A DNA stretch of 14,431 bases from Chloroflexota bacterium (GCA_021812735.1 JAKAMV010000148.1:1-14431), one strand, 5' to 3'. Positions 5,665 to 13,384 are shown, counted from the first letter of the stretch. The notes: generated from the sequence alone by a model not told the origin. Translations and numbers: made by a program.

Positions 5665-7485
5665 ATGTCCTGCCGCCCAAGCTCGGCCCGAGCCCGCGTC
5701 CCGAGCGTTGTCCCGGCGTCTGATCGCGAGAGCCGATCCGGCGCCGAGGCGCGCTCAGACCGCCGCCTCCGGGCGCACGCCGCGCAGCCGGGGGCCGCGG
5801 TCGCCGTCGAGCCCCTCGACGAGGCGGCGGAGCTCCACCGCCGCGCGGTCGAGATGCGCGAGATCCGCATGGGTCTGCGCCCGCGGCCCGTCGCCCCGAG
5901 GCAGACTGTGACCGCTGCCGGCACGACGTCGATGGCGTTTCCCGTGAAGGGCATGACCTGCCGCTCCTGCGAGGCGCGCATCGGCAGGTTCGTGGGCCGA
6001 CTCCCCGGCGTCGAGCATGTCAGCGCCTCCGCCGCCAAGGGCCAGGTCGTCGTCGAGTGTCTGTCCCCCGTGTCAGCGGCGTCCATCATGTCGGCGATCG
6101 GCAGCGCGGGCTACGAGGTCGGCCGCGACTCCTGGCTCGCGACGGACCCGGTCGTCTGGGGTACGGCGGGCTTCAGCGTCGTGGTGGTCCTCGGCCTCGC
6201 GATCGCCGCGCAGCTCAGCGGTATCGGCGACCTCGCGAACTCGGCGGGCGACATCAGCAGGGGCGGCGTGCTGGTCGCCATGCTCCTCGGGCTCGCCGCA
6301 GGCGTGTCCACGTGCATGGCCCTCGTCGGCGGCCTCGTCCTCGGGCTCTCCGCCTCCTACCAGGCCGGCAGGCCCGCGGGCACGGGCCGGGCCGCGCAGA
6401 TGCGCCCCGCGCTCGTCCTCGTCGGCGGCCGGATCGTCGGCTGCACGGCCCTCGGCGCCCTGCTCGGCGTCCTCGGCGCGTCGGTCTCGATGCCGCCGCA
6501 GCTGACGGCGGCGCTGATGTTGGGCGTCTCGGTCGTGATGCTGCTCCTCGGCGCGCGCCTCACCGGCCTGTCGCCGCGCCTGGCGGGCTGGTCGCCGACC
6601 CTCCCGACGAGTCTCGGCCACCGGCTCGGACTGTCGGGCGAAGGCGGAACCGGCGCCCACTCCGACCGCCGCGCGGCGACCCTCGGCGCGCTCTCGTTCT
6701 TCCTGCCCTGCGGGTTCACGCAGGCGATCCAGATCTTCGCTCTCTCGACCGGGTCGCCCGCCTACGCCGCCGTCCTGCTCGGCGTCTTCGCGCTGGGAAC
6801 CGCGCCCGGGCTGCTCGCGCTGGCGGGGCTCCCGCTGGTCGTCCCGTCGCGGGCCAAGCCCACGCTGCTGCGCGTCGTCGGCATCGTCGTGATCGGCTTC
6901 GCGGCGCTCAACGGCGGCGCTGGGCTCCGGCTGTCCGGGTTCGCGCTGCCATCGGTCGTGGGCGCGGCACGGGCTGCGGACGTCGACGCGTCGATCGTAG
7001 GCGCCGACGGCGTGGAGCGGATAACGACCCGCCAGGATGCCGGCGCCTACAGCCCGTCGAACGTGACGATCTACGCGGGATATCCGGTCGAGTGGACCGT
7101 GGTGTCGTCGAACACCAGCACCTGCGCCGCGTCCATCTTCGCTCCGGGCGTGGACATCCGGTCCAGCCTCCACAAGGGCCCGAACACGTTCAGCCTGCCG
7201 CCGCTGCCCGCCGGGGTGCTGCGCTACACGTGCGCGATGGGCATGTACGCCGCCCAGATCACCGTTGTCCCGAAGCCCGCGGATGCCCCTCCGTCCGCCG
7301 CTGCCCCTGCGGGGGCGAGGTCGGTGCCCACAGCGGGAGCCGCGTCGTCGCAGCTTGCGGCGCGGACGCTGCTGGCCGACCAGTCGGCGCACGCGCCCGC
7401 CCCGGCTGCCGCGAAGTCAGGGGGCCCCGCCCCATACCTCGACGAGTCCGGCGACGCAGCCACCCGACCGCCGCGACACACCTGA
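5665..7485 (+). CDS. Fusion protein: HMA domain, DsbD_2/TauE-like membrane domain, cupredoxin-like domain
   Basis: Up to 606 aa. Numbering from ATG 5665, residues 1-88 are low-complexity and probably not translated. GTG 5908 or ATG 5932 are alternative starts next to the domain, all with weak SD. Residues 91-155 are an HMA domain (GMTCRSC, C99 and C102). About 165-420 is a six-helix domain of the DsbD_2/UreH/TauE-SafE-like type with C217 (GVSTCMAL) and the characteristic FLPCGFTQA (C349). About 455-536 is a cupredoxin-like domain whose likely ligands are C487 and the CAMGM cluster (C523, M525, M527). An Ala/Pro-rich tail of about 70 residues ends the protein. Related proteins such as CcoH-type transporters serve cuproprotein maturation. 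Having cytoplasmic Cu(I)-binding, membrane and external copper-binding domains in one chain suggests delivery across or to the membrane; this is inferred. Confidence 0.8.
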   Translation: MSCRPSSARARVPSVVPASDRESRSGAEARSDRRLRAHAAQPGAAVAVEPLDEAAELHRRAVEMREIRMGLRPRPVAPRQTVTAAGTTSMAFPVKGMTCRSCEARIGRFVGRLPGVEHVSASAAKGQVVVECLSPVSAASIMSAIGSAGYEVGRDSWLATDPVVWGTAGFSVVVVLGLAIAAQLSGIGDLANSAGDISRGGVLVAMLLGLAAGVSTCMALVGGLVLGLSASYQAGRPAGTGRAAQMRPALVLVGGRIVGCTALGALLGVLGASVSMPPQLTAALMLGVSVVMLLLGARLTGLSPRLAGWSPTLPTSLGHRLGLSGEGGTGAHSDRRAATLGALSFFLPCGFTQAIQIFALSTGSPAYAAVLLGVFALGTAPGLLALAGLPLVVPSRAKPTLLRVVGIVVIGFAALNGGAGLRLSGFALPSVVGAARAADVDASIVGADGVERITTRQDAGAYSPSNVTIYAGYPVEWTVVSSNTSTCAASIFAPGVDIRSSLHKGPNTFSLPPLPAGVLRYTCAMGMYAAQITVVPKPADAPPSAAAPAGARSVPTAGAASSQLAARTLLADQSAHAPAPAAAKSGGPAPYLDESGDAATRPPRHT

Positions 7486-7494
7486 CGGCTGCGC

Positions 7495-7534
7495 TTGACG
7501 CGCGTGTACAATACTCCCCAGGAGTATATTGGAG
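7495..7534 (+). promoter_or_regulatory. AT-rich promoter/operator patch with 17-bp dyad upstream of copA
   Basis: A perfect dyad ATACTCC-CCA-GGAGTAT lies at 7511-7527 in an AT-rich island within very GC-rich DNA. It is flanked by TTGACG (7495-7500), TACAAT (7507-7512) and TATATT (7525-7530). No pair of these has normal -35/-10 spacing, so the exact promoter is unresolved. The dyad ends 14 nt before the copA ATG, and the SD GGAG (7531-7534) follows at once. Dyads with a C-run facing a G-run and AT flanks precede copA genes controlled by CsoR-type, and in other bacteria MerR-type, copper sensors. No such regulator gene is in the window. As RNA, the dyad could also form a 7-bp hairpin next to the SD. 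Confidence 0.6.
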
Positions 7535-7541
7535 CCTGCAG

Positions 7542-9899
7542 ATGACCACCCCTTCCGCCCCGATCGAGATCGTGTCGTTCCCCGTCGAGGGTATGACCTG
7601 CGCCTCGTGCGTCAACCGCATCACGCGGTTCCTGAACAAGGTGGACGGTGTCGACGAGGCGAGCGTCAACCTCGCGTCCGAGTCCGCGACCGTTCGCTAC
7701 GACCCGACTCGCGTGGACGTTGCCGAGCTCGTCGCGGCCGTCGACGCCGCGGGCTACGTGGCGCGCCTCGAGCAGGCGGCGACAGCGGACCACGCGGCGG
7801 ACGTCACCGAGGCCGCCGCCGCGAAGGCCGAGCGCGACGAGGCAGCCGCCAGGCACGCAGCCAATCTGCGCCGGCGACTCGCGGTCGCCGCCCTGCTGAC
7901 GCTGCCGCTCATCGTGGGCCTCGCGCGAATGGCCGTGCTGCCCGGGATCCCCGCCGTCTTCACCAACCCGTGGCTCCAGCTCGCGCTCGCCACGCCGGTC
8001 CAGTTCTGGGCGGGCTCGGTCTTCTACGCCGGCGCCTGGAAGGCCCTGCGCCACAAGAGCGCCGACATGAACACGCTCATCGCCGTCGGCACGTCCGCGG
8101 CGTACCTCTACAGCGTCGCGACGATCGCGTTCCCCGGCTTCTTCCGCGCCGCGGGCCTGGGCATGGACGGCGGGGCGCTGCCGATGTACTTCGACACGAG
8201 CGCGGCGATCATCGCGCTCATCCTGCTGGGCCGGTTCCTCGAGGCGCGCGCCCGCAGCCACACCTCCGACGCCATCCGCAAGCTCATCAACCTCGCGCCA
8301 CGCACCGCGCGCGTCATCCGCGACGGCGCGGAGACCGACGTCGAGATCGCGCAGGTCCGCGTCGGCGACCTCGTGCGCGTCCGCCCCGGCGAGACGGTCG
8401 CGGTCGACGGCGTGGTCACCGAGGGCGCCTCGGGCGTGGACGAGTCGATGATCACCGGCGAGAGCCTGCCGGTCGCCAAGCGCGCCGACGATCTCGTCGT
8501 CGGCGGCACGCTCAACACAACGGGCACCCTCACGTTCCGGGCGACGCGCGTCGGCGCCGACACGGTGCTCGCCAAGATCATCCGCCTCGTGTCCGAGGCG
8601 CAGGGCAGCCGCGCCCCGATCCAGCGCCTCGCCGACGTCGTGACCGGGTACTTCGTGCCGGCGGTGCTCCTCCTTGCCGCGCTGACCTTCGTCGTGTGGT
8701 TCGCCCTCGGGCCGCAGCCCGCGTTCAACATGGCGCTGCTCAACACGGTCGCGGTCCTGATCATCGCCTGCCCCTGCGCCCTGGGCCTGGCCACCCCGAC
8801 CTCGATCATGGTCGGCACCGGCAAGGGCGCCGAGAACGGGGTCCTGTTCCGCAGCGCGGAGGCGCTCGAGCGGCTCGGCTCGGTGAGGGCGGTGGTCCTC
8901 GACAAGACTGGCACCCTCACCGAGGGCAAGCCGCGCGTGACTGACGTGGTCGTCGCGCAAGGCGCCCTGCGCGAGGACGAGATCCTCGCCCTCGTCGCGG
9001 CCGCCGAGCGCGGCTCGGAGCACCCGCTCGCCGATGCGATCGTCCGCGAGGCGACCGGGGCCCGGGGCCTCACGCTCGCCGAGGCGGCCGACTTCCTCGC
9101 GGTCGCCGGCGGGGGGGTCACCGCCGCAGTGGGCGGCCGGCAGGTCGTCGTCGGGCGACCGGGCTTCCTCCAGTCGGTCGGTGTGGACGTCTCCGGGCTG
9201 ACGGGCGCCGCCGACGCCCTCGCCGCCGACGGCAAGACGCCGGTCTTCGCCGCGGTCGACGGGCGTGGGGCCGCGGTCATCGCGATCGCCGACACGCTCA
9301 AGGCGGGTTCGGTCGAGGCGGTCGCCGAGTTGCACCGCCTCGGGATCCTGGTGACGATGCTCACCGGCGACAACCGGCGGACCGCCGAGGCGATCGCCCG
9401 CACGGCCGGCATCGACCGGGTCGTCGCGGACGTCCGGCCCGACGGCAAGGCCGCCGCGGTCAAGGCGCTCCAGGCCGAGGGCATGGTCGTGGCCATGGTC
9501 GGCGACGGCGTGAACGACGCCCCCGCGCTCGCGTCCGCCGACGTCGGCGTGGCCATGGGCACCGGGACCGACGTCGCGATGGAATCGGCTGGCGTGACGC
9601 TCATGTCGGGCGACCTGCGGGGCCTCGTCACGGCCATCTCGCTGTCCAATGCGACCATGCGGAACATCCGCCAGAACCTGGTCTGGGCCTTCGGCTACAA
9701 CGTCATCCTCATCCCGATCGCGATGGGCGTCCTCTACCCGGTCAACGGGATGCTGCTCGACCCGATCTTCGCCGCTGCCGCGATGGCTGCCTCGTCGGTC
9801 ACCGTCGTCTCCAACGCCCTGCGGCTCCGGCGCTTCCGGGTTCGCCCCGCCGTCACGTCCCCGTCGTCGGCCCGGGCCGCCGCCCGCGCCGCGTCCTGA
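7542..9899 (+). CDS. copA: Cu(I)-exporting P1B-type ATPase CopA
   Basis: A 785-aa P-type ATPase with the features of the Cu(I)/Ag(I) P1B-1 group. The order is: N-terminal HMA domain with GMTCASC (C20, C23); membrane helices from about 111; actuator TGES (305-308); ion-binding CPC (410-412); phosphorylation loop DKTGTLT (D454); nucleotide-binding His in SEHPL (H494); TGDN (608-611); hinge GDGVNDAP (654-661). The P1B-1 specific ligands YN (719-720) in helix 7 and MxxSS (748-752) in helix 8 are present. It pumps Cu(I) out of the cytoplasm using ATP. The length is normal and all catalytic residues are intact. ATG 7542 has GGAG 7 nt upstream. It has its own AT-rich control patch and is followed by two YHS genes. 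Confidence in the family is very high. Confidence 0.97.
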   Translation: MTTPSAPIEIVSFPVEGMTCASCVNRITRFLNKVDGVDEASVNLASESATVRYDPTRVDVAELVAAVDAAGYVARLEQAATADHAADVTEAAAAKAERDEAAARHAANLRRRLAVAALLTLPLIVGLARMAVLPGIPAVFTNPWLQLALATPVQFWAGSVFYAGAWKALRHKSADMNTLIAVGTSAAYLYSVATIAFPGFFRAAGLGMDGGALPMYFDTSAAIIALILLGRFLEARARSHTSDAIRKLINLAPRTARVIRDGAETDVEIAQVRVGDLVRVRPGETVAVDGVVTEGASGVDESMITGESLPVAKRADDLVVGGTLNTTGTLTFRATRVGADTVLAKIIRLVSEAQGSRAPIQRLADVVTGYFVPAVLLLAALTFVVWFALGPQPAFNMALLNTVAVLIIACPCALGLATPTSIMVGTGKGAENGVLFRSAEALERLGSVRAVVLDKTGTLTEGKPRVTDVVVAQGALREDEILALVAAAERGSEHPLADAIVREATGARGLTLAEAADFLAVAGGGVTAAVGGRQVVVGRPGFLQSVGVDVSGLTGAADALAADGKTPVFAAVDGRGAAVIAIADTLKAGSVEAVAELHRLGILVTMLTGDNRRTAEAIARTAGIDRVVADVRPDGKAAAVKALQAEGMVVAMVGDGVNDAPALASADVGVAMGTGTDVAMESAGVTLMSGDLRGLVTAISLSNATMRNIRQNLVWAFGYNVILIPIAMGVLYPVNGMLLDPIFAAAAMAASSVTVVSNALRLRRFRVRPAVTSPSSARAAARAAS

Positions 9900-9956
9900 C
9901 CGCCGTAGACTGGTTCAGGCCGCCCGGCGGGGCGACCCACCAGAAGGAGCCTCGCG

Positions 9957-10304
9957 TTGCAGGAACCCCGACCGGAGACCCTGATCGACCCCGTGTGCGG
10001 CATGTCCGTCGACGTCGCGAAGGCCGAGGCGGTTGGCCTGCTCCTCGAGCACGACGGCAGGACATGGGCCTTCTGCGGCCGAGGCTGCCGCCGGTCGTTC
10101 GTGGACGACCCGCCCGAGTACATCGCGACGGCCGAGGCGGCCGCGGCGGATCCCTCGATCGCGCCCGCGGGCCCCGTCGTGATCGACGCCGGCATGCGCC
10201 GCTGGTACGAGAGCTGCTCGTGCTGCCTGTCCGAGGCGTACCCGGACGTCAAGGCCGCCCTTGACGCCGAGCAGGCCGCCCTCGGGGCCGCGCACCACCA
10301 CTGA
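9957..10304 (+). CDS. YHS-domain protein with Cys-rich and poly-His C-terminus
   Basis: A 115-aa protein. A YHS domain at about residues 10-55 (DPVCGMSVD, then WAFCGRGCRRSF) carries C14, C40 and C44, the usual metal-binding cysteines of this TRASH-like family. An acidic/Ala-rich linker follows, then a second cysteine cluster ESCSCCLSEAYPD (C87, C89, C90) and three terminal His residues. The start is TTG 9957, supported by AAGGAG at 9944-9949; no ATG is available. A TAGACT hexamer (9906-9911) might be a -10 for an independent promoter, but no -35 is seen. The gene lies 57 bp after copA and 13 bp before a second YHS gene. YHS proteins are frequent partners of copper ATPases and probably bind Cu or other soft metals in the cytoplasm; storage or sensing is inferred. 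Confidence 0.8.
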   Translation: MQEPRPETLIDPVCGMSVDVAKAEAVGLLLEHDGRTWAFCGRGCRRSFVDDPPEYIATAEAAAADPSIAPAGPVVIDAGMRRWYESCSCCLSEAYPDVKAALDAEQAALGAAHHH

Positions 10305-10317
10305 GAGGAGTTCCGAC

Positions 10318-10515
10318 ATGGCCGAGCACCGCGCCGTCGCGCCGGACGAAGACCCCGTCTGCGGGATGAAGGTCGATGTCGCCGAGGCCCGCAAGAAGGG
10401 CCTCGCGCGCGACCACGCTGGCCGCGAGTACGTCTTCTGCGGCAAGGGCTGCCTACTCGAGTTCGGCGAGGACCCCGAGACGTTCCTCGCCGGGGGCTAC
10501 GTGGCCGAGATGTAG
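10318..10515 (+). CDS. Small YHS-domain metal-binding protein
   Basis: A 65-aa protein that is almost entirely a YHS domain: DPVCGMKVD (12-20, C15), then YVFCGKGCLLEF (38-49, C41 and C45). It is the short paralogue of the preceding gene and lacks its Cys/His-rich tail. The start is ATG 10318 with AGGAG at 10306-10310; an upstream in-frame codon at 10261 lies inside the previous gene and is rejected. It is the last gene of the copper island, followed by a strong hairpin before the convergent beta-synthase gene. YHS domains are also fused to the N-terminus of some P1B-ATPases, so this protein may supply metal to, or buffer metal for, CopA; the exact role is unknown. Confidence 0.8.
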   Translation: MAEHRAVAPDEDPVCGMKVDVAEARKKGLARDHAGREYVFCGKGCLLEFGEDPETFLAGGYVAEM

Positions 10516-10520
10516 CAGCC

Positions 10521-10560
10521 CGGGCGGGGCGGTGCCCCTCGGTCCGAGGCGTCCCGCCCG
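10521..10560. terminator. Strong hairpin between convergent genes
   Basis: CGGGCGGG (10521-10528) pairs with CCCGCCCG (10553-10560). The stem extends by a G-U and a C-G pair and encloses an inner CCTCG/CGAGG stem (10537-10541 with 10545-10549). It fills the 52-bp gap between the YHS stop (10515) and the minus-strand beta-synthase stop (10568). There is no T tract. It is most likely a bidirectional terminator. Confidence 0.5.
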
Positions 10561-10567
10561 CCGGCTC

Positions 10568-11620
10568 CTACTCGACGAAGCGGGCGTGCTCCACGCCGTC
10601 GGCCGGGATCCCCCGGTCGCGCAGCCAGCCGTCGTCGAGGAACTTGGTCAAGTAGTTCCGCCCCGTGTCCGGTAGGACGACGACCACCACGCTCTCGGGT
10701 CCTCCGCCCCGCTCGACCAGCTCCTGCACGACCAGCCTCGCGGCCGCGACGGCGGTGCCCGAGGAGCCGCCCGCGAGGATGCCCTCCTCGCGTGCCATCC
10801 GCCGGGCGGTGTGGAAGGCGACGCTGTCGGGCACACGGACCCAGCGGTCGACGACGGCCGGGTCGAAGGTGCCCGGGAGGAAGTCCTCCCCCACGCCCTC
10901 CGTCAGGTAGCTCCTCGCCGCGTCGCCCGAGAGCACAGAGCCCTCCGGGTCGGCGCCGACCACCTCGATGGCCGGGTTGCGGTCCTTCAGGTAGCGGCCC
11001 GTGCCGCTGATCGTCCCTCCGGTTCCGGCCGAGGCGACCAGATGGGTGATCCGCCCGGCGGTCTGCTCCCAGATCTCCGGGCCAGTGCTCCGCTCGTGGG
11101 CCGCCGGGTTCTCGCGGTTCCAGTACTGGCCGGGGCTGAAGGCCCCGGGCGTCTGCTCGACAAGGCGCCGGGCAACGCTGTAGTAGCTGTCGGGCGACTC
11201 CGGGGGAACGCCGGTGGGGCAGACGACGACCTCGGCGCCGTAGGCGCGGAGGAGCGACCGCTTCTCCTCGGACTGCTTGTCGGCCATCACGAAGATGCAG
11301 CGGTAGCCCCTGAGGGCCGCCGCGATCGCGAGGCCGTGGCCCGTGTTGCCCGAGGTGGGCTCCACGATGACCCCGCCCGGCCGCAGCAGCCCCGCCCGCT
11401 CGGCCGCCTCGATCATCGGCAGCCCGATCCTGTCCTTCACCGACCCCCCCGGGTTGAGCATCTCGAGTTTGGCGAGGAGCACGGGCTGGGCATCCGCCGC
11501 GCCCAGGCCCCGCGTGACGCGGGACAGGCGGACGAGTGGGGTGTGGCCGACGAGGTCGAGCACGGAATCGGCGTAACGCATGGCACGCGGCGAGGCAGCC
11601 GCGCCGGCAGTGGCGGTCAT
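10568..11620 (-). CDS. Cystathionine beta-synthase-like PLP enzyme without CBS domains
   Basis: A 350-aa fold-type II PLP enzyme. LVGHTPLVRL opens the domain (about 23-32), SVKDR carries the PLP lysine (K62), EPTSGNTG (87-94) is the substrate loop, and GTGGT (199-203) binds the PLP phosphate. The insert PPESPDSYYSVARRL, the motifs QYWNRENPAAH and VGADPEGSV, and the end DDGWLRDRG match actinobacterial cystathionine beta-synthases better than CysK/CysM. It stops where those proteins begin their CBS pair, so the SAM-responsive domain is absent. It probably makes cystathionine, or cysteine, from an activated or free serine; O-phosphoserine or O-acetylserine use cannot be excluded. ATG 11620 has GGAG 7 nt upstream and overlaps the upstream methyltransferase stop as ATGA, indicating one transcript. 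Confidence 0.85.
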   Translation of the reverse strand: MTATAGAAASPRAMRYADSVLDLVGHTPLVRLSRVTRGLGAADAQPVLLAKLEMLNPGGSVKDRIGLPMIEAAERAGLLRPGGVIVEPTSGNTGHGLAIAAALRGYRCIFVMADKQSEEKRSLLRAYGAEVVVCPTGVPPESPDSYYSVARRLVEQTPGAFSPGQYWNRENPAAHERSTGPEIWEQTAGRITHLVASAGTGGTISGTGRYLKDRNPAIEVVGADPEGSVLSGDAARSYLTEGVGEDFLPGTFDPAVVDRWVRVPDSVAFHTARRMAREEGILAGGSSGTAVAAARLVVQELVERGGGPESVVVVVLPDTGRNYLTKFLDDGWLRDRGIPADGVEHARFVE

Positions 11621-12387
11621 CGGGCGGCTCCGTTCGGGCTCTGCGTCCGGTGGAGCCGGACGACCGAGTGGGGGATCAGCAGCGGGCGCGTCTCGATCGT
11701 CCGAAGCTCCTGCAGGCGGGCCGGCGCGCCGTCGACGATGGCCCTGGCGTCGGGGAAGAGGAGGGCCAGCAGGGGAAGCGCGTCTCGGATGCGGCTGGTC
11801 GGCCCGACAGCGCGCCAGCCTCGGTGCGGGAGCCCGAGCTCGAACCCGAGGTCGGCCGCCACCTGCGCGATCGGCGTCCCCCAGCCGAACGACCGGTCGA
11901 TGCCGTGGAAGTCGAACAGGTGGATCCAGATGTCGGACGTGGCCTGCCGCTCGCCGAGGCGGCGGACGAGGGCGGCCGCGAAGCCCTCCCGCGGGGACGA
12001 CGCCGCTGGGGGCGCGAACCACCCCTCGGTCGGCAGCAGGGGCGGGTTGACCACGACCGACGGCGCATCCGGCAGGCGGGTCGCGAGGGCGTCGCCGCGG
12101 ATGACGCGGAAGCGGTCGCCGAGGCCCATCGCCGTCGCGCGCCGGACCGACTCGCGCGCAGCCGCCGACGACACCTCGACACCGACGATGCGAAGGTCAT
12201 GCCGCAGGCGGAGCAGCCGCACGGATACGGCCCCGGTTCCCGACCCGATGTCGAGGGCGGTGCCGGGGGGCATGACCGCCGCGGCGACGCGGGCGAGCTG
12301 GCGCGCGTCGTGCTGGTGGGTCGCGCAGCACGGAGCGAAGGCAGGGGGCAGGGTAGGACGGGGAGCGTCGAGTGTCGCGAGGGTCAT
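11617..12387 (-). CDS. Class I SAM-dependent methyltransferase with NPP motif
   Basis: A 256-aa methyltransferase. SAM motif I is DIGSGTG (46-52). Motif IV is VVVNPPLLP (111-119), an Asn-Pro-Pro signature like that of N- or small-molecule methyltransferases related to PrmC/TrmN6, though the usual aromatic residue after NPP is Leu. Near the N-terminus FAPCCATHQH (17-26) offers two Cys and two His, a possible metal or redox site. ATG 12387 is chosen because GGAAG lies at good spacing; ATG 12399 is the next in-frame alternative but has AGGA touching the start codon. It is translationally coupled (ATGA) to the beta-synthase-like gene, hinting at sulfur or methyl metabolism, for example disposal of S-adenosylhomocysteine by way of homocysteine. 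The substrate is unknown. Confidence 0.75.
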   Translation of the reverse strand: MTLATLDAPRPTLPPAFAPCCATHQHDARQLARVAAAVMPPGTALDIGSGTGAVSVRLLRLRHDLRIVGVEVSSAAARESVRRATAMGLGDRFRVIRGDALATRLPDAPSVVVNPPLLPTEGWFAPPAASSPREGFAAALVRRLGERQATSDIWIHLFDFHGIDRSFGWGTPIAQVAADLGFELGLPHRGWRAVGPTSRIRDALPLLALLFPDARAIVDGAPARLQELRTIETRPLLIPHSVVRLHRTQSPNGAAR

Positions 12388-12399
12388 GGGGGCTTCCAT

Positions 12400-12898
12400 T
12401 CCTGGGCACGAGGGCTGAGGGGCGCGTGGCGAGACAAGTCGCGGCGTGCGCTGCTCAGGAAAGGAGGCCTCGGTCGAGACCTCAGGTCAGCCGAAGTCGG
12501 GCCGGCCGGGACGATCAGCTCGTCGGGAGTCCGAGGTCGTGGCCTCTGCACAGCGCAGCCGCCGCGGACACGTACACCCCAACTCGAGCCGAATCGCCAT
12601 TCCGCAAGTCTACAGCGACGTGCCCCCGCGCTCAGTCAAGATCAGGTCAAGGTCGTGGCAGCACGCGTCCCCGTCCCGAGCGTTCGGGCCGCGGCTGCCC
12701 GACCGCCCAGGCCTCGCCCGCCGCTCAGCCTGCGGGCGGTGGAGCTACGACCCACCCACCGAGATCGACGCTGAGGCGGGCACTCCTCGCGCTGCACGCC
12801 GGCCGGACAGCGCCGGAGTGCGACACGTGAAACGGTTCGGGCGCGACGTGCCCCTACCGGCATGGACCATCAAGACTCCACGTCACCGAGGACCAATC
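12400..12898. other. Non-coding region between divergent genes
   Basis: About 500 bp with lower codon bias than its neighbours. An open frame runs through it from 12446, but its translation is Arg/Ser-rich without domain features. An AAGGAGG (12461-12467) is not followed by a suitable start. The phased repeat at 12635-12652 is the only clear signal. I looked for a SAM or SAH riboswitch ahead of the minus-strand methyltransferase and did not recognise one. Confidence 0.5.
12635..12652 (+). promoter_or_regulatory. Pair of TCAA half-sites 11 bp apart
   Basis: TCAA at 12636-12639 and at 12647-12650 sits in the context GTCAAGA-N5-TCAAGG. The arrangement matches the minus-strand reading of 3523-3538, upstream of the CopD-like gene. 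It lies about 250 bp upstream of the Met/Gln-rich protein gene. It is probably a response-regulator type direct-repeat site; the regulator is not in the window. Confidence 0.35.
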
Positions 12899-13351
12899 GT
12901 GCTGCACTTCACCGCGTTCCAGACCATCGCCCACGTCGCCACCCGCGCGCTGCTCGCCGGGGCGCTCGTCGCATCCGGTGCCCTGGGGGTCAACGCCGTC
13001 ACGTCGCGGACGCCGGGCGAGGCAGCTGCCGCCTCACACGCGCCCGCGGCAGCGTCCCTCGCGCCGATGGCGTCGGTGGCACCCGCCTCGCCCCTCGGGC
13101 CGATGATGTCCGTCGCGCCCGCCGCCTCGGCGAAGGTGCAGGCCACCACCCGGGCCGCCAATCAGCAGCAGTGGACGACCATGGCGACCAACCGCCAGCA
13201 GTGGATGACCACCACGACGCAGCAGGCGCCCGGCGCGACCTCGGCGCCCCGCCAAACCACGGCGCCCTGCCTCATCGGTTGCGATGCTGCGGGCTACCGC
13301 GGGATGGGCTCCGGGATGGGCTCCGGGATGGGCTCCGGCATGGGCCACTGA
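12899..13351 (+). CDS. Small exported or anchored Met/Gln-rich protein, function unknown
   Basis: A 150-aa protein of no family I recognise. A hydrophobic segment at about residues 10-33 (HVATRALLAGALVASGALG) is a signal peptide or anchor. Residues 40-85 are Ala/Pro/Ser-rich, 86-110 are Gln/Thr-rich with a near-duplicate (NQQQWTTMAT, NRQQWMTTTT), then comes a CLIGC pair (C124, C128), and the end is GMGS repeated (135-150, M136, M140, M144, M148, final His). Met-rich repeats with Cys and His can bind Cu(I), and the setting near copper genes makes that attractive but unproven. Start: GTG 12899 has GAGGA 6 nt upstream. GTG 12829 would add a 23-residue basic extension. It is followed by a strong hairpin and then an ECF sigma factor gene. 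Confidence 0.6.
   Translation: MLHFTAFQTIAHVATRALLAGALVASGALGVNAVTSRTPGEAAAASHAPAAASLAPMASVAPASPLGPMMSVAPAASAKVQATTRAANQQQWTTMATNRQQWMTTTTQQAPGATSAPRQTTAPCLIGCDAAGYRGMGSGMGSGMGSGMGH
13301..13348 (+). repeat. 12-bp tandem repeat, four units
   Basis: GGGATGGGCTCC is present three times without mismatch (13301-13312, 13313-13324, 13325-13336), followed by a fourth unit with three changes (13337-13348) just before the stop codon. It encodes the GMGS repeats. The identical DNA copies suggest recent expansion by slippage, so copy number may vary between strains. Confidence 0.9.
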
Positions 13352-13384
13352 CGAGGCCGCGAACCGACGGGCCACCGAACGCGT

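Noticed and set aside
7495..7530. Standard sigma-70 promoter or CueR-type 19-bp-spacer promoter using TTGACG and TATATT
   Set aside because: The spacing between these hexamers is 24 bp, too long for either type; TTGACG to TACAAT is only 6 bp.
6057..7541. Long upstream extension of the CopA frame
   Set aside because: It overlaps the DsbD_2/cupredoxin fusion, is Arg-rich without domains, and ATG 7542 has a proper SD directly before the HMA domain.
7224..9335. 703-codon minus-strand open frame opposite CopA
   Set aside because: It is a shadow of the ATPase produced by high GC content; its translation is dominated by Arg, Gly, Asp and His without any fold pattern.
10811..12418. 535-codon plus-strand open frame opposite the beta-synthase and methyltransferase
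   Set aside because: The minus-strand genes carry clear PLP and SAM motifs. The plus frame is only a complementary open frame without domain features.
12400..12600. SAM or SAH riboswitch ahead of the methyltransferase/beta-synthase pair
   Set aside because: No conserved core of the SAM-I, SAM-II, SAM-IV or SAH classes was found on the minus strand.
12446..12898. N-terminal extension of the Met/Gln-rich protein
   Set aside because: The residues are Arg/Ser-rich with no domain. A GTG with GAGGA SD lies at 12899, directly before the hydrophobic segment.
13301..13348. CRISPR-like repeats
   Set aside because: The units are 12 bp, contiguous without spacers and in frame with a protein; this is a coding tandem repeat.
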